From: Kribbella voronezhensis
GTDB lineage: Bacteria > Actinomycetota > Actinomycetes > Propionibacteriales > Kribbellaceae
Length of the DNA: 64,000 nt
Assembly: GCF_004365175.1 (NCBI RefSeq)
Contig: NZ_SOCE01000003.1
Span: 124,001-188,000 of the forward strand
Direction of reading: 5' to 3'
This document shows positions 56,902 to 64,000 of the stretch, piece after piece; within the stretch, counting starts at the first letter, position 1, and each line of letters begins with the position of its first letter. Under the pieces are notes generated by a model. It saw only the letters and a program-made list of their open reading frames with translations. It ran no database searches and had not been told where the DNA came from. Made by a program: the position numbers and the translations under genes.

Positions 56902-58575
56902 ATGGACGCCGAGCAGATCGCCGACGGACGGACCCGATGGCAGCAGCGGTACGACGCGTCGCGCCGCCGGGAGGCCGATTTCACCACGTTGTCCGGCACC
57001 GAGGTGGAGCCGGTCTACGGGCCACCGGAGGGCTACGACGATCCCCGGATGGAGCGGATCGGCTGGCCGGGCGAGTTCCCGTTCACCCGCGGGCTCTATC
57101 CGACCGGCTATCGCGGTCGCACCTGGACCATCCGCCAGTTCGCCGGCTTCGGCAACGCGGAGGACACCAACGCGCGGTACAAGATGATCCTCAACTCCGG
57201 TGGCGGCGGGCTGTCGGTCGCGTTCGACATGCCGACGCTGATGGGGCGTGACTCCGACGACCCGAAGTCGCTCGGCGAGGTCGGCCACTGCGGTGTCGCC
57301 ATCGACTCCGCGGCCGACATGGACCGGCTGTTCAAGGACATCCCGCTGCAGGACGTCACCACCTCGATGACGATCTCCGGCCCCGCCGTACCGGCCTTCG
57401 TGATGTACCTGGTCGCCGCCGAGCGCCAGGGCGCCGACATCACCAAGCTCAACGGGACGCTGCAGACGGACATCTTCAAGGAGTACATCGCCCAGAAGGA
57501 GTGGCTGTTCCCGCCGGAGCCGCACCTGCGGCTGATCGGCGACCTGATGGAGTACTGCGCCGCCAACATCCCGGCGTACAAGCCGCTCAGTGTCTCCGGC
57601 TACCACATCCGCGAGGCCGGCTCGACGGCCGCGCAGGAGCTCGCCTACACGCTGGCGGACGGCTTCGGGTACGTCGAACTCGGGCTCAGCCGGGGCCTCG
57701 ACATCGACACCTTCGCGCCCGGCCTGTCGTTCTTCTTCGACAGCCACCTGGACTTCTTCGAGGAGATCGCCAAGTTCCGCGCCAGCCGCCGGATCTGGGC
57801 CCGCTGGCTGCGTGACGTCTACGGCGCCAAGACCGACAAGGCCCAGTGGCTGCGGTTCCACACCCAGACCGCGGGCGTCTCGCTGACCGCCCAGCAGCCG
57901 ACCCTCAATGTCGTCCGTACGGCGGTGGAGGCGCTGGCCGCGGTCCTCGGCGGCACCAACTCCCTGCACACCAACGCCCTCGACGAGACGCTGGCGCTGC
58001 CGACCGACCAGTCGGCCGAGATCGCGCTGCGCACCCAGTCGGTGCTGATGGAGGAGATCGGCGTCACCAACGTCGCCGACCCGCTCGGCGGTTCGTGGTA
58101 CGTCGAGGCGCTGACCGACAAGATCGAGGCCGAGGCCGAGGAGATCTTCGCCCGGATCAAGGAGATGAGCCCCGACGGCACCATGACCGGCGGCATCCTG
58201 CGCGGGATCGAGGACGGCTGGTTCATGGCCGAGATCGCCGACGCCGCCTTCGAGTACCAGCAGAAGCTCGAGAAGGGCGAGAAGAAGATCGTCGGGGTGA
58301 ACACCCAGACCGACACGGTGTCCGGCCAGCTGGAGATCCTCCGGGTCAGCCACGAGGTGGAGATCGAGCAGTGCCGGGTGCTGGCGGCACGCAAGGCACA
58401 GCGCGACGAGGACCTGGTACGTCGTACGCTGTCGGCGCTGGTCGAGGCATCCCGTGGGACCGGCAGTCTGATCGAGCCGATGCTGGAGGCTGCGCGTGCC
58501 GAGGCCACGATGGGGGAGATCTGTCACGTTCTTCGGATCGAATGGGGCGAGTACCGAGAGCCCGCCCGCTTCTGA
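56902..58575 (+). CDS. icmA: Isobutyryl-CoA mutase large subunit
   Basis: The 557-residue acyl-CoA mutase barrel subunit has no cobalamin domain. In methylmalonyl-CoA mutase the substrate is gripped by Tyr89 and Arg207; in isobutyryl-CoA mutase these are Phe80 and Gln198. Here exactly Phe80 (RQFAGFG) and Gln198 (EYIAQKEW) are found, so the enzyme should interconvert isobutyryl-CoA and n-butyryl-CoA, although automatic annotation often says methylmalonyl-CoA mutase. ATG 56902 is preferred, six bases after GGGAGG. It needs a small B12-binding subunit (IcmB), which is not in this window. The divergent MarR gene and palindrome suggest local control. Confidence 0.92.
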   Translation: MDAEQIADGRTRWQQRYDASRRREADFTTLSGTEVEPVYGPPEGYDDPRMERIGWPGEFPFTRGLYPTGYRGRTWTIRQFAGFGNAEDTNARYKMILNSGGGGLSVAFDMPTLMGRDSDDPKSLGEVGHCGVAIDSAADMDRLFKDIPLQDVTTSMTISGPAVPAFVMYLVAAERQGADITKLNGTLQTDIFKEYIAQKEWLFPPEPHLRLIGDLMEYCAANIPAYKPLSVSGYHIREAGSTAAQELAYTLADGFGYVELGLSRGLDIDTFAPGLSFFFDSHLDFFEEIAKFRASRRIWARWLRDVYGAKTDKAQWLRFHTQTAGVSLTAQQPTLNVVRTAVEALAAVLGGTNSLHTNALDETLALPTDQSAEIALRTQSVLMEEIGVTNVADPLGGSWYVEALTDKIEAEAEEIFARIKEMSPDGTMTGGILRGIEDGWFMAEIADAAFEYQQKLEKGEKKIVGVNTQTDTVSGQLEILRVSHEVEIEQCRVLAARKAQRDEDLVRRTLSALVEASRGTGSLIEPMLEAARAEATMGEICHVLRIEWGEYREPARF

Positions 58576-60328
58576 GGCCGAGGAGACAGAGCCCGCCGCC
58601 CAGAGCCGGCGTCGCGGTAAGGCGCAGACGCGCACGGCCACGCCGACGCCGGACAGGCGCGGCGTCGTCGTCTGCGGCTCCGACCGGACCATGCTCCGGG
58701 TCGTCACCGAACTGGTCGGCTCGGGCGAGCACGTCACCGCGGTGGTCAATCCGGCCTCGCGCCACTTCGAGCGGATCGGTGAGCTCGGCGCGCAGGTGAT
58801 GGGTGTGCGGGTGGTCAGCGAGTCCGTACTGCGGCGCGCTGGCATCGATTCCGCAGACGGCAAGCCGTCGACCGCGCGAGCGCTGGTGCTGCTGGATGCC
58901 GACGACGTCCACAACGTGCACACCGCGTTGACCGCACGGGACATGGACCCGGACCTGAAGATCGTCATCCAGATGGTCAATCCGCGGCTCGGTGGTCAGC
59001 TGCACAACCTGCTCGGCGACTGTGTGGTCATCGCCGGCCCCTCGCTGGCGGCGCCGGCGTTCGTCGCCGATGCGCTGGAGGACGACGAGCTGACCTGGTT
59101 CGAGGTCGGCGGCCGCCGGCTCGTGGCCGGTCCGGCCGCGCTGATCCGGACACCGCACCTGACCGTGCTCGCCGACACGACCTCGTCCGCGACCCCCGAG
59201 TTGCTGCCGGCCGGGAGTTCGGATCCGGCCGGCGACATCGTGGTGGGGACCGGGCTGCGCAAGGTCCTGCGGACCAGGGACGTCCGCCGGGCCGGCTGGC
59301 TGATGGCGACCCGGGACGTGATGGACCGCCGGGTCCGGGTCATCGCGGCCGTGATGGCCGGGCTGATCCTGACCGGTACGGCGCTGACGCACTGGATCGC
59401 CCACGTCGAATGGCTCCGGGCGCTCTACCTGGCCGCCGGGGCGGTGACCTCGGCCGGCATCGAGGACAACACGTTCTCGGACGCCAAGCCCTGGGCCAAG
59501 ATCGCCGCGGTCGTCGTCCAGCTCACCGGCATCGTGTTGATGGCGCTGCTGACCGCGGTGATCGTCGACTCACTGATCGGCGCCCGGCTGTCCCGGGTGA
59601 TCGGTGGCGTCCGTGGCCGGCCCCGCAATCACGTGGTGGTCTGCGGACTGGGAACGGTCGGCGGAAGAGTGCTGGAGATCCTGGTCGAGCGAGGCGTCGC
59701 CGTGGTCGGCGTCGAGCGCGACGACGACGCTCCCGGCGTACAGACCGCTCATCGGTTGCGGATCCCGGTGGTGATCGGGGACAGCAGCAACGAGGAGACG
59801 TTGCGGTCGGCCGGCGTTCAGCGCGCCCAGGCGGTGCTGGCGATCACCAACGGCGATATCACCAATCTCGAGTCCGCGATGGTGGTCCGCGAGCTGAACC
59901 CGGATGCGCGGATCACGCTGCGGATGTTCGATCACGACCTGGCCCAGCGGGTCGAGCGGCAGTTGGGGCTCGGGCACAGCCGGTCGGTGTCGATGCTGGT
60001 CGCGCCGGCCATCGCGGCCGCGGTGGCGAACAGGCGCAGCCAGTCGACTGTTCCGGCCGGCCGCCGGGTCGTGCTGCTGACCGAGGTCACCGTCGAGCGC
60101 GACTCGGTGGCGGTCGGCCGGCGGCTCGGTGAGCTGGACGAGGCCGGCGGGCTGCGGGTGCTGGCGAGGCAGGACCGGGACGGCTGGGACTGGGAGCCCG
60201 CGTTCGACCGGGCCGTCGCGCCAGGCACGCGGTTGGCGGTCGCCGGCACCCGTAGCGGGCTGGCCCGGCTGCTGCTGGCGACCCGCGCTCCACACCGTTC
60301 GGGGCCGTCGGGGAGGATGGACCCATGA
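58496..60328 (+). CDS. Ion-channel-like membrane protein with two RCK (TrkA-N) domains
   Basis: The 610-residue protein starts at GTG 58496, the only in-frame start before the first domain, with GGAGG six bases upstream; it overlaps icmA by 80 bases. A first NAD-binding RCK domain (about 53-200; GVVVCGSDRTMLRVVTELV) precedes a two-helix channel-like region (about 281-360). A second RCK domain (about 378-500; HVVVCGLGTVGGRVLEILVERG) and a C-terminal regulatory domain follow. The pore loop reads VTSAGIEDN where potassium channels have TVGYGD, so potassium selectivity is doubtful. Twin-RCK layouts occur in actinobacterial and Castor/Pollux-like channels. A linker-rich N-terminus of about 50 residues precedes. 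Confidence 0.75.
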   Translation: MPRPRWGRSVTFFGSNGASTESPPASEAEETEPAAQSRRRGKAQTRTATPTPDRRGVVVCGSDRTMLRVVTELVGSGEHVTAVVNPASRHFERIGELGAQVMGVRVVSESVLRRAGIDSADGKPSTARALVLLDADDVHNVHTALTARDMDPDLKIVIQMVNPRLGGQLHNLLGDCVVIAGPSLAAPAFVADALEDDELTWFEVGGRRLVAGPAALIRTPHLTVLADTTSSATPELLPAGSSDPAGDIVVGTGLRKVLRTRDVRRAGWLMATRDVMDRRVRVIAAVMAGLILTGTALTHWIAHVEWLRALYLAAGAVTSAGIEDNTFSDAKPWAKIAAVVVQLTGIVLMALLTAVIVDSLIGARLSRVIGGVRGRPRNHVVVCGLGTVGGRVLEILVERGVAVVGVERDDDAPGVQTAHRLRIPVVIGDSSNEETLRSAGVQRAQAVLAITNGDITNLESAMVVRELNPDARITLRMFDHDLAQRVERQLGLGHSRSVSMLVAPAIAAAVANRRSQSTVPAGRRVVLLTEVTVERDSVAVGRRLGELDEAGGLRVLARQDRDGWDWEPAFDRAVAPGTRLAVAGTRSGLARLLLATRAPHRSGPSGRMDP

Positions 60329-60365
60329 CTGTACGTACCGACCGAGTGCCGACCGGAGGCCACCG

Positions 60366-61310
60366 GTGAGCCAGCCGAACTTCTCCCGTCCCGGGGCGAT
60401 CGACCTGTCGTCCCTGCGCAAGCCCGCCGCACCACGACCCGGTGCCGCAACGCCCGGAGCCCCGGCGGCTCCCGGTGGCGCCGCGACCGGTGGTGCGTAC
60501 GTGCTGAACGTGACCGAGCCGACCTTCCAGGCCGACGTCATCGAGCGATCGATCCAGGTGCCGGTGATCGTCGAGTTCCACTCGCCGCGCTCGGAGGCGT
60601 CGCTCGCGCTGAGCCCGATCCTGGTCAGGCTGTCCACCGAGTACGCCGGCAAGTTCCTGCTGACCCGGATCGACATCGACGCGAACCCGCAGTTGGCCCA
60701 GGCGGTCGGCGTCCAGTCGGTGCCGCTGGTGATCGCCGTACTGCGGGGGCAGGTGGTCCCGCTCTTCCAGGGTGCCGTCGGTGAGCCGGAGGCGCGCCAG
60801 TACGTCGACCAGTTGCTCACGGTGGCCGTTGCCAACGGCATCACCGGTCGCACCGACCCGGTCGGTCAGGCCGGTGCGGAAGAAGCGGCCGAGCCCGAGC
60901 CGGACCCGCGGTACGAGGCGGCCGAGAACGCTCTGGCCGCGGGCGATCTGGACGGCGCGATCACGGCGTACGAGGTGTTGCTCAAGGAGACGCCGAACGA
61001 CGCCGAGGCCAAGGCGGGTCTTGCCCGGGTCCAGTTGGTGAAGCGGACCCGCGACGTCCCGGCCGAGGTGCGGACCAGGGCCGCCGACAATCCGACCGAC
61101 ATCGAGGCCCAGCAGTTGGTCGCCGATGTCGACCTGATGGGCGGGCACGTGGAAGACGCTTTCGCCCGGCTGATCAAGACCGTCCAGCTGACCGCGGGCG
61201 ACGAGCGCGACGCCGTCCGCAAGCACCTGCTGGAGCTCTTCGAGGTCGTCGGCGCCGACGACGAACGCGTCGTCAAGGCGCGCCGCCGGCTGATGGCAGC
61301 GCTGTTCTAG
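60366..61310 (+). CDS. CnoX/YbbN-like thioredoxin-fold co-chaperone with TPR region
   Basis: The 314-residue protein starts at GTG 60366, six bases after GGAGG. An Ala/Pro-rich N-terminus (1-45) precedes a thioredoxin-fold domain (about 46-150; VIVEFHSPRSEASLALSPILVRL, then VQSVPLVIAVLRGQ). Where thioredoxins have WCGPC it reads HSPRSE, so it has no redox cysteines. The C-terminal part (about 175-314) holds TPR-like helices (EAAENALAAGDLDGAITAYEVLLKETPNDAEAKAGLAR). This is the layout of YbbN/CnoX holdase chaperones. It follows the channel-like gene after 37 bases. Its stop overlaps the convergent MarR stop in CTAG. Confidence 0.84.
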   Translation: MSQPNFSRPGAIDLSSLRKPAAPRPGAATPGAPAAPGGAATGGAYVLNVTEPTFQADVIERSIQVPVIVEFHSPRSEASLALSPILVRLSTEYAGKFLLTRIDIDANPQLAQAVGVQSVPLVIAVLRGQVVPLFQGAVGEPEARQYVDQLLTVAVANGITGRTDPVGQAGAEEAAEPEPDPRYEAAENALAAGDLDGAITAYEVLLKETPNDAEAKAGLARVQLVKRTRDVPAEVRTRAADNPTDIEAQQLVADVDLMGGHVEDAFARLIKTVQLTAGDERDAVRKHLLELFEVVGADDERVVKARRRLMAALF

Positions 61311-61750
61311 GAGCTCTTCAGGATCGGATCGTTCGTGAGGGACTCCGACACCCGCGCCAGCAGAGTGCGCAGGGTGTCGAGTTCCTCCGCCGTGAACGCG
61401 GCCGCCAGGCGGCGTTCTACTCCGGCGGCCCGCTCGTCGGCCTGGTCGAGTGCCTTCCGGCCGGCCGGCGTCGTGCGGGTTTCGATGACGTGCCGATGCA
61501 GCGGGTGCGGCGTGCGCTCGATCAGCGCGGCCGACTCCAGGTTGCGCAGGATCGTGGTCATCGTCTGAGGTGTCACCAGGCAACGCCGGGCCAGCTCGGC
61601 GGCTGAGATTCCCGGTTGCTCGTCCAGAACGAAGAGCGCCGCGTACTGCGGGACCGTCAGCCCGGCCGGCTTCACCGCGGCCGCCTTCGCGGTGGTCAGT
61701 TCCTGCTCGACCCGTTTGAGGTGACTGCCCAGGCGCTCCTCGAATGACAT
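61307..61750 (-). CDS. MarR family transcriptional regulator, divergent from the SMP-30-like gene
   Basis: The 147-residue MarR protein has the winged helix LTVPQYAALFVLDEQPGISAAELARRCLVTPQTMTTILRNLESAALIERTPHPLHRHVIETRTTPAG. ATG 61750 is preferred because GAGGG stands seven bases before it; ATG 61756 is possible. It is divergent from the secreted SMP-30-like gene. A perfect 14-bp palindrome lies between the -35 and -10 boxes of that gene, making it the likely target. It is convergent with the YbbN-like gene. Confidence 0.88.
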   Translation of the reverse strand: MSFEERLGSHLKRVEQELTTAKAAAVKPAGLTVPQYAALFVLDEQPGISAAELARRCLVTPQTMTTILRNLESAALIERTPHPLHRHVIETRTTPAGRKALDQADERAAGVERRLAAAFTAEELDTLRTLLARVSESLTNDPILKSS

Positions 61751-61792
61751 CCGCATGCCCTCATCGTACGAACGTAGCTGCTTGTATATGCA

Positions 61793-61821
61793 TTGACAGC
61801 TATCAGAGCTCTGATTAGTCT
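61793..61821 (+). promoter_or_regulatory. Promoter with embedded palindromic operator
   Basis: TTGACA (61793-61798) and TAGTCT (61816-61821) are exactly 17 bases apart. The spacer contains the perfect 14-bp palindrome ATCAGAGCTCTGAT (61802-61815). A dimeric repressor bound there would block polymerase. The downstream gene starts at 61854 with AGGGAGG as ribosome site. The divergent MarR protein is the obvious candidate. Confidence 0.72.
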
Positions 61822-61853
61822 CTGTGCTCGTATCCAATCGAGGGAGGCAACAG

Positions 61854-62849
61854 ATGTTCCGACGCACAGCGGCAGTCGTCGCTCTGCTCACGTTCGCGAC
61901 CGCGGCGCCGGTGTCCGTGGTACCGGCTTCTGCCGTGCGGGTCGACGCGTCGCGGGGATGGCCGGTGGCGATCAGTGGACAGACCGCGGATCGGTATCCG
62001 GAAGGAGTGACCTGGGATCCGAGCCGGCAGGCGTTCCTGGTCGGGTCGCTCGCGACCGGCAGGATCGATGTGGTCGACCGTCGCGGCCGGTCGACGCGGT
62101 TGGTGGACGAGGCGCCCGGGGTCTCGACGTTCGGGCTGCATGTCGACGCCGCGCGCAACCGACTCCTGGTGACGTACGCCGATATCGGCAACGGGGAGCA
62201 GTCCTCGGAGGCGACCACATACCAGCAGTCCGGGGTGGCGATCTACAACCTGCGGACCGGGCGGCTGCAGCATCGGGTCGACCTGAACACGCCCGCGCTG
62301 AACCCGGCGGGCGGCCGGCACGGGGTCAACGACCTCGCCGTCGACGGTCGCGGCAACGCCTATGTCACCGATCCCGCCGCGGACGCGATCTACCGGATCA
62401 CGCCGCAGGGCAAGGCATCCGTGCTGGTCCGGGATGCCCGGCTGGCGAGCCGGACGATCGGGATGAACGGGATCGTCTGGGATCCGGCGGGCTACCTGCT
62501 CGCGGTCCGGTACGACGTCGGCGCTTTGCTGAAGATCTCGCCGGCCGGTGCGATCACCGAAGTGAAGTTGCCCAAGGCATTGATCGGTGGTGACGGACTG
62601 GCCTTGACGGCCGATCGCAAGTTGGTTGCCGTCACCAACAAGCTGGGGGCGCCCGGGGTCGAAGAGGTGACCGTGCTGCGGAGTACGGACAACTACCGCT
62701 CGGCTCGGGTTGTCGCGGCGAAGGCGTGGCCGATCAGCGGTCCCACCACCGTGGCGCTCAGCCCGCACGGGATGTACGTGGTGAGCGGGCGGATCGACGT
62801 CCTGGTGGCCGGCGGCCAGTCGAACGAATTCGACCTGTACCGGTTCTGA
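61854..62849 (+). CDS. Secreted SMP-30/gluconolactonase-like beta-propeller protein
   Basis: The 331-residue protein has a signal peptide (1-28; FRRTAAVVALLTFATAAPVSVVPASA). A six-bladed propeller of the SMP-30/gluconolactonase/strictosidine synthase-like type follows: YPEGVTWDPSRQAFLVGS, the VNDLAVDGRGNAYVTDPAADAIYRI blade, then NGIVWDPAGYLLAV and GDGLALTADRKLVAV. Metal-site candidates are the Glu of PEGV, the Asn of VNDL and the Asp of GDGL. It probably acts as an extracellular lactonase-type hydrolase or binding protein. The MarR-controlled promoter suggests induction by a small molecule. Confidence 0.8.
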   Translation: MFRRTAAVVALLTFATAAPVSVVPASAVRVDASRGWPVAISGQTADRYPEGVTWDPSRQAFLVGSLATGRIDVVDRRGRSTRLVDEAPGVSTFGLHVDAARNRLLVTYADIGNGEQSSEATTYQQSGVAIYNLRTGRLQHRVDLNTPALNPAGGRHGVNDLAVDGRGNAYVTDPAADAIYRITPQGKASVLVRDARLASRTIGMNGIVWDPAGYLLAVRYDVGALLKISPAGAITEVKLPKALIGGDGLALTADRKLVAVTNKLGAPGVEEVTVLRSTDNYRSARVVAAKAWPISGPTTVALSPHGMYVVSGRIDVLVAGGQSNEFDLYRF

Positions 62850-62861
62850 TGCTGTGAACTG

Positions 62862-62905
62862 TTGACAGCTGGCGTCGACAGTTTTGAGAATCATTCACAT
62901 GAATG
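62862..62905 (+). promoter_or_regulatory. Probable leaderless promoter and operators of the RpiR gene
   Basis: TTGACA (62862-62867) and GAGAAT (62886-62891) are 18 bases apart; a start site seven bases later falls on the ATG at 62899. CATTCA-CA-TGAATG (62892-62905) is a perfect 6-2-6 palindrome over the start codon. CTGTTGAC/GTCGACAG (62859-62881) is a near-perfect inverted repeat over the -35 box. Autoregulation is likely. Confidence 0.55.
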
Positions 62906-63774
62906 CTGGCGAGCCGGTAGGTCTCGAAGCCCGGATCCACGGCTTGCTGCCGGGGCTGAGTCCGGCTCAACGGCAGGTCGCCGACGAGGTACTGCGGGAT
63001 CCGGCCGCCGCGGCCTCGTCGACGATCGGTGAGCTGGCGGCCCGCTGCGGTACCTCGTTGCCGAGCGTCACCCGCTTCTGCCTGGCCCTCGGACTCAGCG
63101 GTTACGCCGAGCTCAGGCTGGCGCTGGCGGCCGAAAGCGGACGGTCCAGTGCGAGCTGGGAGCTGGGTACCGGGGGAGAGGTCGGCGCGGACGACAGCCT
63201 GGACGACGTACTGCGTACCCTCCTGCGGGCCGACACCCGCGCACTGGAGGACACCGTCGCCGAGCTGGACGTCCGTGCTCTCGGGCAGGCGGTCCGGGCC
63301 GTCTCCGACGCCAGACGGATCGACCTGTACGCCGTGGGCGGGTCGGCCACCGTCGCGGAGGACCTGCGGTTGCGGCTACACCGGATCGGTCGCAGTGCGA
63401 ACTGCTGGAGCGACGTGCACAACGCGTTGACGAGTGCGGCACTGCTCGGCGCCGGCGACGTCGCGATCGGCCTGTCGCACAGTGGCGAGACGGTCGAGGT
63501 ACTGGAGCCGCTGGTGCGAGCCCGGAGTCAGGGCGCGCGAACCGTTGCCATCACCAACTATCCGAGGTCACCGATCGCGCGGGCGGCGGACGTCGTCCTG
63601 ATCACGGCCGCGCGGGACGTCACCTTCCGGACCGGTGGTCTGTCCGGGCGGCATGCGCAGATGATCGTGCTCGACGCGCTGTACATCGGAGTTGCTCAGC
63701 GCGACTACTCCTTGGCTGAGCAGGCCTTCGACGTCACGGCCGACGCTGTCGCGGCGCATCGGGTCCAGCGCTGA
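62899..63774 (+). CDS. MurR/RpiR family transcriptional regulator
   Basis: The 291-residue regulator has an N-terminal RpiR helix-turn-helix (LSPAQRQVADEVLRDP, then TIGELAARCGTSLPSVTRFCLALGLSGYAELRLALA, about 20-80). A C-terminal sugar-isomerase SIS domain follows (about 130-260; YAVGGSATVAEDL, then GLSHSGETVEV). Family members sense phosphosugars and regulate sugar or amino-sugar metabolism. ATG 62899 is used; a TTG at 62884 is less likely. The 3' end overlaps the convergent citrate-synthase-family gene by 41 bases. Confidence 0.88.
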   Translation: MNAGEPVGLEARIHGLLPGLSPAQRQVADEVLRDPAAAASSTIGELAARCGTSLPSVTRFCLALGLSGYAELRLALAAESGRSSASWELGTGGEVGADDSLDDVLRTLLRADTRALEDTVAELDVRALGQAVRAVSDARRIDLYAVGGSATVAEDLRLRLHRIGRSANCWSDVHNALTSAALLGAGDVAIGLSHSGETVEVLEPLVRARSQGARTVAITNYPRSPIARAADVVLITAARDVTFRTGGLSGRHAQMIVLDALYIGVAQRDYSLAEQAFDVTADAVAAHRVQR

Positions 63775-64000
63775 TCGGCAGACCCGTGTAGATGCCGGCG
63801 GCGCGGAAACGCAGGCCTGGTTCGGCGTACTCCTCCAGGGCGTGGGCCGTCCAGCCGATGATCCGCGCGATGGCGAACAGCGCCTCGCCGGCGTCCGGCC
63901 GGAAGCTGTGGGCGTGCATCATCGCGGCAATGGCGAGATCGCTGTTGGGGAACCCGGGCACCTTCTCCGTGAGCTCCTGGATGCTGTGCAGAACGGGGCT
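63734..64000 (-). CDS. Citrate synthase family protein, C-terminal part
   Basis: Only the last 88 residues are in the window; the gene enters from beyond base 64000. The sequence VPGFPNSDLAIAAMMHAHSFRPDAGEALFAIARIIGWTAHALEEY, followed by LRFRAAGIYTG, matches the C-terminal small domain of citrate/2-methylcitrate synthases, including the GWTAHALEE helix. The last residues (PISAGPDAPRQRRP) overlap the RpiR gene. Which citrate synthase subtype it is cannot be decided from this fragment. Confidence 0.8.
   Translation of the reverse strand, partial: SPVLHSIQELTEKVPGFPNSDLAIAAMMHAHSFRPDAGEALFAIARIIGWTAHALEEYAEPGLRFRAAGIYTGLPISAGPDAPRQRRP

Noticed and set aside
56902..58575. Methylmalonyl-CoA mutase large subunit
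   Set aside because: Phe80 and Gln198 replace the Tyr and Arg needed for methylmalonyl-CoA, and no MutB-type partner is adjacent.
1..64000. CRISPR arrays, insertion sequences, integrases, tRNA genes or attachment sites
   Set aside because: I looked for regularly spaced repeats, transposase or integrase motifs, tRNA-like cloverleafs and terminal inverted repeats and saw none.

Overview
The window is very GC-rich and reads as chromosomal DNA of a Propionibacteriales-type actinomycete; a Kribbella-like organism is my best guess, by gene content only. Supporting features are a NucS mismatch endonuclease, mycothiol-type DinB/maleylpyruvate-isomerase paralogues, a Scy-like coiled-coil protein, several genes with a TANNNT box 6-8 bases before the start codon, and a rifamycin-associated element in front of a rifampicin monooxygenase. 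I see no tRNA, rRNA, CRISPR array, insertion sequence or prophage. No gene-free stretch exceeds 300 bases.

Left part (1-14.3 kb): an RCC1-repeat secreted protein (cut by the edge), a DinB-family enzyme divergent from a MarR regulator, rox with its promoter element, an ECF sigma factor with its membrane partner (the junction carries a 28-bp tandem duplication), a STAS protein, a large secreted protein, ethylmalonyl-CoA mutase, a six-hairpin-glycosidase-like protein and a LuxR regulator.

14.5-22.4 kb: a 2041-residue secreted Rhs/YD-repeat polymorphic-toxin-like protein with a small basic C-terminal tip, followed directly by a paralogue that holds only its N-terminal shell region. This is the most accessory-looking part of the window.

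22.4-43.8 kb: housekeeping and metabolic genes. They include a cyclase-fold enzyme, a DUF2254 membrane protein, a PEP-mutase-like/AhpD-like pair divergent from a MocR regulator, D-amino-acid oxidase with homocysteine S-methyltransferase, glmS, nucS, an unusual methyltransferase fusion, a double 3-hydroxyacyl-CoA dehydrogenase, a PhyH dioxygenase with an AraC regulator, an amino-acid ABC transporter, a two-component system and a fatty acid desaturase.

43.7-64 kb: a four-gene operon (Scy-like protein, AI-2E permease, GNAT, HIT), then acyl-CoA metabolism: crotonyl-CoA carboxylase/reductase, methylmalonyl-CoA epimerase, acetyl-CoA acetyltransferase, MeaB and the isobutyryl-CoA mutase large subunit. 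These are followed by a twin-RCK channel-like protein, a CnoX/YbbN-like protein, a MarR/SMP-30 divergent pair, an RpiR regulator and the end of a citrate-synthase-family gene. With ethylmalonyl-CoA mutase (9.3 kb) and the double dehydrogenase (33.5 kb), the window holds much of an acetoacetyl-CoA to ethylmalonyl/methylsuccinyl-CoA route, dispersed rather than in one operon. The crotonase, methylsuccinyl-CoA dehydrogenase, mesaconyl-CoA hydratase and IcmB partners are not here.
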